Shown here piece by piece: positions 15,484 to 23,354 of a stretch of DNA of 60,259 nucleotides. The DNA is from an uncultured Clostridia bacterium (GTDB lineage: Bacteria; Bacillota; Clostridia; Oscillospirales; Ruminococcaceae). Every line of letters starts with the position of its first letter. Position 1 is the first letter of the stretch. The notes under the pieces are model-generated. The model did not search any database. It had not been told where the DNA came from and saw only the letters and a program-made list of their open reading frames with translations. The stretch spans positions 1 through 60,259 of the forward strand of contig CALXGR010000010.1 of the NCBI GenBank assembly GCA_944387885.1. Direction: 5' to 3'. The position numbers and the translations under genes were made by a program.

Positions 15484-17223
15484 TCAGTCTTCCCGTTCCT
15501 CCCAGCCTACGATGGGAGCGGTTTCCCCGCCGTGGGCGGCCATGTAGTCCTCGAAGTTGGCGAACTTCTGGGCAGGCGGCTTCCGGGAAATCAGGATAAG
15601 ACCGGGGTCCTGGGAAGGTTTGGCTTCCTTTGCAGGCTTGTTCTGAGGATTCCGGGGCTTCTGGGGAGCAGGCTGCTCTGCCTTTTTGGGAGCATCTGCT
15701 TTCTTAGGGGCGGGCTGCTCGCTCCGGGGAGGTTTGGGGGCTGCCTTCTGAGGCTGAGCGGGCTTCTCCTTGGAAGCCTGTCCCTTGGGGGGACGGGGAG
15801 CCGGGGCAGTGGGCTGCTGAGTCTGAGCCTGGGCCTGAGCCGGGGCTGCAGCCTCAGCGGAATGCTGGGCAGCCTTCCGGCGGCGGCGACGGCGCTTGGC
15901 GCTGGCGGAAAGCCCCTGAGCAGGAGCTTCCCCTGCGGGATGGTTGGCTTGATTGTTTTCCACCTTGTTCTCCTTTTCTGTTTGTTCGGGTAATTTCAAC
16001 GGAGGCTTTTTGGGGGCGGGCAGCTTTCCCTGAGGTTGCTTGGAAGGGAGCTGCTTGGGCTGAGGGGCTTTCTGGGGAAGGGGAGCCTCCGGCCCCTCCT
16101 TGGCCCAGGGATGATTTTTCACAACGGGAATCTTTTTCCGGTTCAGTTTTTCAATTCCTGCCAGATATTCCAGCTCGTCGGGACAGCAGAAGCTGATGGC
16201 GGTGCCCTCCGCACCGGCCCGGGCAGTCCGCCCAATTCGGTGTACATAGGTCTCGGGGACCTCGGGCAGGTCAAAGTTGAATACATGGCTCAGGTCGTTG
16301 ATGTCAATGCCCCGGGCGGCAATGTCGGTGGCTACCAGTACTCGGGTCTGACCGGCTTTGAACCCTTCCAGAGCGGCCACCCGGGCGGTCTGGCTCTTGT
16401 TTCCGTGGATGGCGGCGGCGGGGATGCCTGCCTTGGTCAGGTCCTGGGCAATTCGGTTGGCTCCGTGCTTGGTCCGGCTGAAAACCAGGGCATTTTTCAC
16501 ATTCAGGTTCTGGATAAGGTAGGGGAGCAGCTTCCGCTTGTCCCCCTTGTCTACCAGATAAAGGCTCTGGTGAATACGGTCCACCGTGCTGCTCACCGGG
16601 TCCACCTTGACACTGGCCGGGTCAATGAGGAAGCTGGAAGCCAGCTGCTCAATTTCACGGGGCATGGTGGCGCTGAACAGCAGATTCTGACGGCGGCGGG
16701 GCAGCTTGGCCAGGACCTTCTTCACATCATGGATAAAGCCCATGTCCAGCATCCGGTCCGCCTCATCCAGCACAAAAATTTCCAGACGGCTCAGGTCAAT
16801 GAATCCCTGGCCAATCAGGTCGTTGAGACGGCCGGGACAGGCAATGAGGATGTCCACCCCTTTTTTCAGGGCATCCACCTGAGGCTGCTGGCCCACGCCC
16901 CCGAAAATCACCAGATGGCGGAGGGTCAGATATTTTCCATACATGGAAAAGCTGTCCCCGATCTGGAGGGCCAGTTCCCGGGTGGGGGTGAGAATCAAGG
17001 CTCTAATCTTGTTGTGACTGGTGGGATGATTGGCCAGAAGCTGGAGAATGGGCAGGGCAAAGGCGGCCGTCTTTCCGGTGCCGGTCTGTGCACAGCCCAG
17101 GAGATCCCGTCCCTCCAACACGGGAGGGATGGCCTTGGCCTGGATGGGGCTGGGGGTCTGGTAACCGGCATCAGCCACCGCCTTGCTCAGGGCCGGGATC
17201 AGATTCAGTTGTTTAAATGTCAT
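15484..17223 (-). CDS. DEAD/DEAH-box RNA helicase with long basic low-complexity tail
   Basis: ATP-dependent RNA unwinding, likely in ribosome assembly or mRNA decay. Residues 1-370 hold all core motifs: Q motif ([11 protein letters not shown]), [20 protein letters not shown] ([10 protein letters not shown]), SAT (LLFSATMP), and [10 protein letters not shown]; closest to the RhlE type. Residues 370-579 are disordered, rich in Pro, Ala, Gln and Lys, with a six-arginine run (KRRRRRRK) and repeated PQK/APK units, plausibly an RNA-binding or clustering tail. Last gene of the rpe-rnf operon, 20 bases after DUF1015; the ribosome site (GAGG) is weak. Confidence 0.93.
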   Translation of the reverse strand: MTFKQLNLIPALSKAVADAGYQTPSPIQAKAIPPVLEGRDLLGCAQTGTGKTAAFALPILQLLANHPTSHNKIRALILTPTRELALQIGDSFSMYGKYLTLRHLVIFGGVGQQPQVDALKKGVDILIACPGRLNDLIGQGFIDLSRLEIFVLDEADRMLDMGFIHDVKKVLAKLPRRRQNLLFSATMPREIEQLASSFLIDPASVKVDPVSSTVDRIHQSLYLVDKGDKRKLLPYLIQNLNVKNALVFSRTKHGANRIAQDLTKAGIPAAAIHGNKSQTARVAALEGFKAGQTRVLVATDIAARGIDINDLSHVFNFDLPEVPETYVHRIGRTARAGAEGTAISFCCPDELEYLAGIEKLNRKKIPVVKNHPWAKEGPEAPLPQKAPQPKQLPSKQPQGKLPAPKKPPLKLPEQTEKENKVENNQANHPAGEAPAQGLSASAKRRRRRRKAAQHSAEAAAPAQAQAQTQQPTAPAPRPPKGQASKEKPAQPQKAAPKPPRSEQPAPKKADAPKKAEQPAPQKPRNPQNKPAKEAKPSQDPGLILISRKPPAQKFANFEDYMAAHGGETAPIVGWEERED

Positions 17224-17243
17224 GCAAAAACCTCGGCTTCATC

Positions 17244-18524
17244 TTAAATCCGGCGGCACTCCATATAGTACCGCTTTTCCTGGGCATGACCCATGCTGAA
17301 GGTCTTCCGGGGAAGGACCCCGCCCAGGACGACCCCCTTGAAGAGGTCGCTTTTTTCAAAGTCAGGGAGAAGGAACCCTACGGCGTTCTCCTTGGCCAGG
17401 TCCCGGACCGCCTGAGTGCCGTGGATGTAATCCACCGTCAGTTCCGGGCTGCGGGCCAGCAAATCTTCCAGGAAGGTCTCCAGGCTTCCCACAGCCAGGG
17501 GATGCTCCGGATTGTCCAGCCCCAGGGTGATCTCCTTCTGGCCGGACACCATGGTGAGGGTCTGTTCTCCGGACAGGCCTACTTTCAGGGTGACCCCGTG
17601 GGCTTTGGCATAAGCCTGCCACTGGTCAAGCAGGGCAGCACAGTCGGTCCCGAACACCACCCGGTGGATGGGCTCCATAGCCAGGGCAGGGGAGTGGACG
17701 TTTACCACCTCGGCCAGGCAGTACCGGGCAGGATGGTTTTCCTGTTCCTCAGGAGTGAGGGTGGACTTGATTTCTTCCCAGTAGGCTTTGGCGGTGGCCA
17801 GACTGTGGTTTCCGTCCCCCACTGCCATGGTCAGGGGCTGGGACCCTGCGGCCTGGGGATACTTGGCATCAAAGCTTTCCTGGCTGCCCAGGGCATCCAG
17901 GGTCTGAAGCACCTGCCCCATGAGGGCGGGATCCTCCACGGCCCAGCCGGTGAGATGGCCTCCCTCCAGCATGAGGGGGGTGTCATACACCTGGGTCAGG
18001 TCGGATTTGCTCCGGGTGAGCGGCCCCAGGAGTGCATCCTGGGGGTCATCCACCAGCATCATTACATGAGGAGTCTCCAGGGGAGCGCCTCTGCGGACGG
18101 CCAGCCGGGGAGGAATACGGCTTACCACCGTGTTCTCGCTGGGACGGATGGGAGGGGTAGCCCCGGGAGCGTAGCTGTAGGCTTCCAGGTCAATGGCCCC
18201 TACCAGACCGCACCGGATGGAGCCGTCCATCTGGGTCCGCTCCAGGTAGATGAAGCCTTCCACCTTCCGGGTCAGGACCTCTTCCAGATACTCGTTCATG
18301 GCCTGGTGGATCCGGGCAATTCGGGTCTCCACCCCCGGCTGCTCCAGATAGAGCTCGGGAAGGATCAGATTGAGGGTGCTGGGGGCATCCCCTACCAGCC
18401 GGGCGGCACTGGTCCAATACTCCGGCTGACTGGTGAACTGGTCGCAGGCCACGCAGGCCCATTTTTCCAGGTCCACCTGGGTATGGGGGAGGAGGATGGA
18501 AGCGGGAGCAAAGTAATGACCCAT
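17244..18524 (-). CDS. DUF1015 family protein
   Basis: Conserved cytoplasmic protein of 426 residues with no settled function. It matches DUF1015 by its N-terminal LLPHTQ/DLEKWACVACDQFTSQPEYW segment, the central VGDGNHSLATAKAYW motif (the family's DG-H/N-H signature) and length. The family is sometimes linked to ParB/SerK-like folds, but no catalytic claim can be made here. The ATG at 18522-18524 has GAAAGGA upstream. It lies between rnfA (19 bases) and the helicase in the same operon; its link to the membrane subunits is unknown. Confidence 0.85.
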   Translation of the reverse strand: MGHYFAPASILLPHTQVDLEKWACVACDQFTSQPEYWTSAARLVGDAPSTLNLILPELYLEQPGVETRIARIHQAMNEYLEEVLTRKVEGFIYLERTQMDGSIRCGLVGAIDLEAYSYAPGATPPIRPSENTVVSRIPPRLAVRRGAPLETPHVMMLVDDPQDALLGPLTRSKSDLTQVYDTPLMLEGGHLTGWAVEDPALMGQVLQTLDALGSQESFDAKYPQAAGSQPLTMAVGDGNHSLATAKAYWEEIKSTLTPEEQENHPARYCLAEVVNVHSPALAMEPIHRVVFGTDCAALLDQWQAYAKAHGVTLKVGLSGEQTLTMVSGQKEITLGLDNPEHPLAVGSLETFLEDLLARSPELTVDYIHGTQAVRDLAKENAVGFLLPDFEKSDLFKGVVLGGVLPRKTFSMGHAQEKRYYMECRRI

Positions 18525-18543
18525 AAGGATGTTCCTTTCTGAA

Positions 18544-19152
18544 TTAAAGGGTAATGGTGTGGCCGGTAAAGCCGTAGATGGCCAGGGCCAGAATGCCGAT
18601 GTAGACCAGGGTGATGGGCATTCCCCGGAAGATGGCGGGGACGGTATCATTATCCAGCCGGCGCTCCGCCTCGTCCACCAGAAGCACAGCCATCAGGTAG
18701 CCCAGGCTGGTGCCTACACCAAAGCCAATGTGTTCCATAAGGGTGTAGCCCTGGGTGGAGCAGATGATAAGGGTGCCCAGCACATTGGTGTTGAAGCTGG
18801 CCAGGGGAAGGGTGCGGAGAAGTTTCAGTTTGTGTTTGAAGGGAGCCAGGCAGAGGAATCCCAGCACAATGAGATAAGCTACCAGGGCGCAGCCCAGGTA
18901 AAGGAGGGGCCGCAGGGGCAGACGAAGCTCCGCAGGCAGCCCGGGAACCACCCGTTCCAGGACGAAAAAGCCCATGGGGGCGGTGAGCAACTCCACCAAT
19001 GCCAGCAGCACCCAGAACTGGAAGGTGCCCACGGCATCATCGTTTACCAGACGAATCAGCCGGGAAACGCCCAGACCACGGGTGAAAACTGCGTTTTCTG
19101 CAAAAACTGCCAGGACGGCAAAGGAGAGAAAGATGGTAAGATCACGAATCAT
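18544..19152 (-). CDS. RnfA/NqrE-like membrane subunit lacking Fe-S cysteines
   Basis: Six-helix integral membrane protein of 202 residues in the RnfA/RnfE/NqrDE family. The C-terminal end (FRGMPITLVYIGILALAIYGF) and LPLASFNTNVLG block align with RnfA. In true RnfA two cysteines (in LGICP and TTNC) hold a membrane [2Fe-2S] centre with RnfE; here these positions read LGVS (Ser) and FNTN (Thr/Asn), so the cluster cannot form in the usual way. I chose the ATG that overlaps the rnfE stop (ATGA) with AGGAGG 9 bases upstream; a GTG 6 bases earlier is the alternative. Third of the D-E-A trio. Confidence 0.82.
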   Translation of the reverse strand: MIRDLTIFLSFAVLAVFAENAVFTRGLGVSRLIRLVNDDAVGTFQFWVLLALVELLTAPMGFFVLERVVPGLPAELRLPLRPLLYLGCALVAYLIVLGFLCLAPFKHKLKLLRTLPLASFNTNVLGTLIICSTQGYTLMEHIGFGVGTSLGYLMAVLLVDEAERRLDNDTVPAIFRGMPITLVYIGILALAIYGFTGHTITL

Positions 19153-19808
19153 TTCCACACAGCCTCCTGGGTCAGATGAAGTTTCCGGATGTTGGCAGCG
19201 TACCGCCAGATGGCGCAGATAAGACCCAGCAGGATGAATCCGCCGGAGGGTTGGTTGGCCAGAGGCATAAGATTGGTGGAACCGAAGTAGACCTGATGTT
19301 CAAACAGGCAGCCGGTGGCCAGGAATTCCCGGATGGCGCCCATGAGGAACACCACTACTGCAGCACCCAGGAAGGTGCTGATGCCCTGTTTCAGGGCGGA
19401 GGTGATGGTTTCCAGCCGGGTCCGTTCGTTCCGGTTGATGATAAGTGGGTCTACCACCAGGATGGGAAGGTAAAGGCCCAACAAAAGCAGGTCGGTGCTG
19501 AAAATCTCCAACAGAAGAAGATAGGCGGGAATATAAATCAGGGCCGCCATAAAGGGGTAGAGCACATAGTGGCCGCGGTTTCCGGTGATGGTAAGAATCG
19601 ACACTGTCAGTACCCGGGTGGGGACCAGAAGAAGGGCCAGGGCCGCAATGAGCATGACCGCATTCCGGCAGCTGGTATCTGCCACCACAATGGGGGCAAG
19701 ACCCAGGCCCTGGAGCATGACCGGGTTGTTCATAAAGACCCGGTCGTTCTGAATCCGGTGGAGGACCGCCAGCTGGGCGGGAGTGGGGTTAGTGTTATGC
19801 GTTGCCAT
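19149..19808 (-). CDS. RnfE/NqrD-like membrane subunit lacking Fe-S cysteines
   Basis: Integral membrane protein of 219 residues paired with RnfA. The region NNPVMLQGLGLAPIVVADTS aligns to the RnfE signature NPV..LGLCP, but the ligand Cys is Ala; the second ligand (usually IVVNC) reads LVVDP. Remaining features (a six-helix pattern, a GA-x-RE motif as MGAIREFLATG) are kept. It overlaps the 3' end of rnfD by 14 bases and rnfA by 4, so the three are translationally coupled. Function in electron transfer must differ from Rnf or be lost; a transport-only role is possible. Confidence 0.82.
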   Translation of the reverse strand: MATHNTNPTPAQLAVLHRIQNDRVFMNNPVMLQGLGLAPIVVADTSCRNAVMLIAALALLLVPTRVLTVSILTITGNRGHYVLYPFMAALIYIPAYLLLLEIFSTDLLLLGLYLPILVVDPLIINRNERTRLETITSALKQGISTFLGAAVVVFLMGAIREFLATGCLFEHQVYFGSTNLMPLANQPSGGFILLGLICAIWRYAANIRKLHLTQEAVWK

Positions 19809-21171
19809 CGGAATCCTCCTTTCTGTCCTGGGCGGTGGGAATGTTTTTCAGGCTGGGAATCATAAGGGTCAGGCCGTCGTCGGCAAACCGTTTCTTGGGC
19901 GCCCGCTTGGGAGCAGACTGCCGGGCGGCGGGCTGCTGAGGTGCGGCCTTGGGAGCGGCTGCCGGCTGGGGAGCAGCCTTGGGGGCAGTCTGTTGGGGCG
20001 CAGCTGCCCTGGGCGCAGGAGCCTGCCGAACGGCGGCAGCTTTCTGGGCCGGTGCAGCCTGGGCAGCAGGCTTGGTCCGGGCAGGAGCGGCAGGCTGAGC
20101 TTTAGCCGGGGCAGGCTTGGCCTGGACAGCGGGAGCCGCTGGAGGAACTGCTGCCGGTGCGGCATGGGCAGGGACAGGAGTTTTGGCTTTCCGGCGGGCC
20201 AGGAAGGCCAGAATCTTTTCCACGGTCAGGTCAAGACGGTCGGAGAGGGCATTCAGAATCAGAATGGCAAAGCAGGCGCCGATCTCGTATGCGCCGAAGT
20301 ACCGGATCATCATGGTCAGGATTCCCAGGAAGAAGCCGTAAACGATCTGGCTGCTTCGGGAACGGGGATGGGTCACCGGCTCACAGATGAGGAAGAGGGC
20401 GGCAAAGAGGGTGGCGCCGGTGAGAAGCTCATACTTTGCCACTGTCAGCCGCTGGGGCAGATAGGTCCAGGGCAGGGAGAAGAGAGGCATATCTCCGGTG
20501 CCTGCCCGGGGAAGGATCCAGACCACCAAAAGACAGGCAAACAGGAAGGACAGGATGGTGGTCAGCCGGATCCGCTTGCGGAGAAGCAGGAAGGCCCCGC
20601 AGCCAATGAGAATCAGGGTAAATCCGGCACCCAAAGGTCCGGAGTAGTTGCCAACCAGAAGCTGGACGTTGCTCAGGTTGGGCAGACCGCCGTTCCGCAG
20701 GGTGGCACTGGCACTCTCATAAAGGGTAAGGGAACCGGTTCCGGTAATGGGGATTTTCCCCAGGGCGGGATAGCGGAACACTTCCTGAGGCCAGGCGACC
20801 GCTACCAGACTGTATCCCACTGCGGCGGGGTTGAAGGGATAGTTTCCGGCGCCGCCGAAAATCTCCTTCACCACCACGGCGGTGAGGACCGCAATGGCCA
20901 GTACATAGGCGGAAATGTTGGGGGGCATCAACAGGGTGAGGAGGACGGCAAAACACTCGCTGCTCAGCTCACCGCTGTCGTAATCCGGGCCGTGAAGGGG
21001 TGCCAGAAGACGGTCACACACGTAGGCCATGAGATAGCTGACGGCGGCCAGGATCACTGGACGGGGACCGTACAGCACATAGCTCATTACAAGCAGGGGA
21101 ATGGTGCAGAAGAGCACATCCCGGTAAAATCCGGCGTTAGGGGAGAGGGTAACAGGCTTCAGTTCAGGCAT
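19795..21171 (-). CDS. RnfD/NqrB-like membrane subunit with Ala/Pro-rich cytoplasmic tail
   Basis: Membrane subunit of 458 residues in the NqrB/RnfD family, which carries flavin and forms the ion-path core of Rnf/Nqr pumps. Residues 1-320 give the multi-helix body, including GGAGNYPFNPAAVGY (106-120) and LLTGATLFAALFLICEPVTHP (249-269). YESASAT (141-147) sits where family members have the S-x-A-T site for covalent FMN, with T147 as candidate. Residues 328-436 are a low-complexity Ala/Pro/Lys/Gln tail not found in ordinary RnfD (about 310-350 residues). The ATG overlaps the rpe stop. No ApbE flavin transferase, RnfG, RnfC or RnfB is nearby. Confidence 0.85.
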   Translation of the reverse strand: MPELKPVTLSPNAGFYRDVLFCTIPLLVMSYVLYGPRPVILAAVSYLMAYVCDRLLAPLHGPDYDSGELSSECFAVLLTLLMPPNISAYVLAIAVLTAVVVKEIFGGAGNYPFNPAAVGYSLVAVAWPQEVFRYPALGKIPITGTGSLTLYESASATLRNGGLPNLSNVQLLVGNYSGPLGAGFTLILIGCGAFLLLRKRIRLTTILSFLFACLLVVWILPRAGTGDMPLFSLPWTYLPQRLTVAKYELLTGATLFAALFLICEPVTHPRSRSSQIVYGFFLGILTMMIRYFGAYEIGACFAILILNALSDRLDLTVEKILAFLARRKAKTPVPAHAAPAAVPPAAPAVQAKPAPAKAQPAAPARTKPAAQAAPAQKAAAVRQAPAPRAAAPQQTAPKAAPQPAAAPKAAPQQPAARQSAPKRAPKKRFADDGLTLMIPSLKNIPTAQDRKEDSDGNA

Positions 21172-21838
21172 GACATCCTCCTTCCTGGCCGGCGCTCTTA
21201 AGGAGGGTGCAGGCCCGGGCAGGGTCCTCTGCGCCGAATACCGCACTTCCTGCCACCAGCAGGTTGGCACCGGCGCCGATGCAGAGAGGAGCGGTATTCA
21301 TGTCAACGCCGCCGTCCACCTCCAGATAAATCTCCCGGCCCCGGGCTTTGCATTCCCGGTCCAGGATCTTCAGCTTGTCCAGGGCCTGGGGCATGAACTT
21401 CTGCCCGCCGAAGCCGGGCTCCACGCTCATGACCAGGACCAGCTCCAGACGGTCCAGATAGGGGAATACCTCCTCCACAGGGGTGCCCGGCTTGACCGAA
21501 AGTCCGGCCTGGCAGCCGGCGGCATGGATGGCATCGATCACTGCACCGGGGTCATCCTCGCTTTCCAGGTGGAAGGTAATGAGGGTGGCCCCCGCTTTTG
21601 CGAAGGCTCCGATATAGTCCAGGGGGTGGGAAATCATAAGATGAACATCATAAAAAGCCTGGGGAAGGGCTTTGTGAAGGCTGGCCAGTACCGGAACACC
21701 AAAGCTGATGTTGGGAACAAAATGGCCGTCCATTACGTCAAAGTGAAGCATATCTGCCCCGGCATCCAGCACCTGGCGGCAGGCCTGTCCCAGATTGGCA
21801 AAGTCGGCGGACAGAATGGAAGGACTGAGTTTGATCAT
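21164..21838 (-). CDS. rpe: Ribulose-phosphate 3-epimerase
   Basis: Interconverts ribulose-5-phosphate and xylulose-5-phosphate in the pentose phosphate pathway. The 224-residue TIM barrel shows every family signature: LSPSILSADFANLG at the N-terminus, HFDVMDGHFVPNISFG, DVHLMISHP, VLVMSVEPGFGGQKFMP and EVDGGV. Metal-binding His/Asp residues are intact. AAAGGA precedes the ATG at 21836-21838. First gene of the minus-strand operon; it overlaps rnfD by 8 bases. Ordinary function; the pairing with Rnf-like genes looks like shared transcription only. Confidence 0.96.
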   Translation of the reverse strand: MIKLSPSILSADFANLGQACRQVLDAGADMLHFDVMDGHFVPNISFGVPVLASLHKALPQAFYDVHLMISHPLDYIGAFAKAGATLITFHLESEDDPGAVIDAIHAAGCQAGLSVKPGTPVEEVFPYLDRLELVLVMSVEPGFGGQKFMPQALDKLKILDRECKARGREIYLEVDGGVDMNTAPLCIGAGANLLVAGSAVFGAEDPARACTLLKSAGQEGGCHA

Positions 21839-21901
21839 AATAATTCCTTTCGGATCAGGGGAGGAGAAACACCCTCCCACGGTAACTACATAAGTAATAT
21901 G

Positions 21902-21930
21902 ATTATACCTTAATCAAGGAGAAATTGCAA
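21902..21930 (-). promoter_or_regulatory. Promoter of the rpe-rnfDEA operon
   Basis: Minus strand TTGCAA (21925-21930), 17-base spacer, TATAAT (21902-21907), about 65 bases upstream of rpe. Confidence 0.75.
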
Positions 21931-21947
21931 ACCCAACCTCCCCGGCC

Positions 21948-21976
21948 TTGTGCAGGGAGAAAGGCCATGGTAGAAT
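21948..21976 (+). promoter_or_regulatory. Promoter of acpS
   Basis: TTGTGC (21948-21953), 17-base spacer, TAGAAT (21971-21976), 41 bases before acpS and divergent from the rpe promoter. Confidence 0.6.
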
Positions 21977-22017
21977 GAAACAGGAAAACAGGCCGCAGGC
22001 CAAAGGGAGGATAAACC

Positions 22018-22413
22018 ATGATTTGGGGACTGGGACAGGATCTTTGCCGGATAGAACGGATACGGTCCAGCCTGGAGCGGGAACATTTTTTCCGGCGGGT
22101 GTTCGGCCCGGAGGAACAGGCCTACCTGGAAGGGTTGGCCGAGGCCCGGCGGGGGGAGAGCGCAGCGGCAAACTTTGCCGCCAAGGAGGCTTTCCTGAAA
22201 GCAGCAGGCCGGGGTCTGGGCAGCTTTGACCTGGCCCAGATACAGTGCCTGCGCCGGGAGAGCGGCGCACCCCGGCTGGTATTGTCCGGCAAGGCGGCGG
22301 AATATATGGAGCAGAATCACCTGCGGGCACTGGTTAGCCTGAGCCACGAAGGGGGCCTGGCGGCGGCAGTGGTGATTCTGGAAGGAAAAGATTTTCCCTC
22401 CGAGGATGATTAA
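22018..22413 (+). CDS. acpS: Holo-[acyl-carrier-protein] synthase
   Basis: Transfers 4'-phosphopantetheine from CoA to acyl carrier protein, activating fatty-acid synthesis. The 131-residue protein has the GLGQDLCRIERI start (metal-binding Asp) and the ANFAAKEAFLKAAGRGLG helix with the catalytic-region Glu and Lys. Slightly divergent (GQD for GVD/GTD). GGAGG precedes the ATG. It is followed 54 bases later by a MazF toxin gene, an arrangement that echoes the Bacillus acpS-alr-ndoAI-ndoA region with the middle genes missing. Confidence 0.93.
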   Translation: MIWGLGQDLCRIERIRSSLEREHFFRRVFGPEEQAYLEGLAEARRGESAAANFAAKEAFLKAAGRGLGSFDLAQIQCLRRESGAPRLVLSGKAAEYMEQNHLRALVSLSHEGGLAAAVVILEGKDFPSEDD

Positions 22414-22467
22414 ATCCTTTTCCCTCTGCTTATACTACCAACAGAAGAACTGTTGGAGGGCAGAAAG

Positions 22468-22821
22468 ATGGAAGTGCACAGAGGAGAAGTGTTTTACGCT
22501 GATTTAAGCCCTGTAGTGGGCAGTGAACAGGGAGGCGTGCGGCCGGTACTTATTGTCCAGAACGATGTGGGAAACCGGCACAGCCCTACCGTCATCGCCG
22601 CTGCCATCACCTCAAAGCAGGATAAGACCCGGCTTCCTACCCATATCCGGGTGCAGGCGGAACGGTGCGGCCTGACCAGGGACAGCATTGTCCTCCTGGA
22701 ACAGATCCGCACCCTGGATAAAAGACGGCTGCGGGAACGGGCGGGATGTATTCCTCCCGAAGATATGGCCCGGGTGGACCAGGCCCTGGGGGTGTCCATT
22801 GGACTGAACCAGACCAGCTGA
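22468..22821 (+). CDS. MazF/PemK-type endoribonuclease toxin (NdoA-like), no antitoxin beside it
   Basis: Sequence-specific mRNA interferase of 117 residues. It matches Gram-positive MazF: EVHRGEVFYADLSPVVGSEQGGVRPVLIVQND with the catalytic-type Arg, AAITS, and the RDSIVLLEQIRTLDKRRL segment. I chose the ATG at 22468 with GGAGG 7 bases upstream; a TTG 15 bases earlier is not needed. No MazE/NdoAI-type antitoxin frame is visible in the 54-base gap to acpS, nor downstream, where a small surface protein begins after 45 bases. The antitoxin may be elsewhere. Confidence 0.92.
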   Translation: MEVHRGEVFYADLSPVVGSEQGGVRPVLIVQNDVGNRHSPTVIAAAITSKQDKTRLPTHIRVQAERCGLTRDSIVLLEQIRTLDKRRLRERAGCIPPEDMARVDQALGVSIGLNQTS

Positions 22822-22866
22822 ATCCTTTACATACAGAGTTTTTCTGTGTGTAAAGGAGGGTAAAAT

Positions 22867-23220
22867 ATGAAAGCAATGGCAGGATGGATGGCAGCTCTTA
22901 TGCTGCTGGCCGCCCCCGCAGCCTTCTGTGACGAACTTCCTCCCGGCGTGGAGATCCAGCGGGTGGAAGGGGTGGAGCCCCAGCAGGCCGCCCCTCAGCA
23001 GGAGGAACCGGAGCAGGAGGCTGCTCCCCAGGTCCAGCAGGCCGCACCCCAGGAAGCCGCACCCCAGGAGACGGTCCAGGAACAGGCCGCTCCCCGGCAG
23101 GCACCCCAGACGGGGGATGACTCTCTGCTGGCAGTGGCGGGACTGGGAGTCAGTGCCGGGGCCCTGGCCTTGACCCGAAAAGGGAAAAAGGATTCCGGGG
23201 ACCAGGATGCGGCTCAGTGA
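22867..23220 (+). CDS. Small secreted Ala/Pro/Gln-rich protein with sortase-like C-terminus
   Basis: Unrecognised 117-residue protein. Residues 1-20 form a signal peptide (hydrophobic LMLLAAPAAF ending near AFCDE). Residues 35-80 are a low-complexity spacer of QQAAPQE/QEAAPQ repeats. The C-terminus has PQTGDD followed by a hydrophobic stretch (LLAVAGLGVSAGALAL) and a basic end (TRKGKK), the layout of a sortase cell-wall sorting signal with PQTG in place of LPxTG, as seen in gut Clostridia. TAAAGGAGGG precedes the ATG. It follows mazF and ends at a strong terminator. Likely wall- or membrane-anchored; job unknown. Confidence 0.75.
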   Translation: MKAMAGWMAALMLLAAPAAFCDELPPGVEIQRVEGVEPQQAAPQQEEPEQEAAPQVQQAAPQEAAPQETVQEQAAPRQAPQTGDDSLLAVAGLGVSAGALALTRKGKKDSGDQDAAQ

Positions 23221-23255
23221 GCCTTTCAGGACAAATTTGGTGAAAACGCAAAAAA

Positions 23256-23293
23256 GTTACCGGGAATTTTTGTCACCCGGTAACTTTTTTTTA
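23256..23293 (+). terminator. Terminator of acpS-mazF-surface protein unit
   Basis: GTTACCGGG pairs with CCCGGTAAC, with an A run before and nine T after; strong intrinsic terminator. Confidence 0.93.
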
Positions 23294-23316
23294 ATGAAAA
23301 GGGGACGGGAATCAGG

Positions 23317-23322
23317 TATAAT
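23317..23322 (+). promoter_or_regulatory. -10 box of the beta-CASP nuclease gene
   Basis: TATAAT 33 bases before the ATG with no clear -35. The 16-base string from 23316 to 23331 is identical to the -10 and start region of the NifU-like gene at 58625-58640. Confidence 0.55.
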
Positions 23323-23354
23323 AAAGGTAACGATTTCCAGGAGGTGGACCGACC

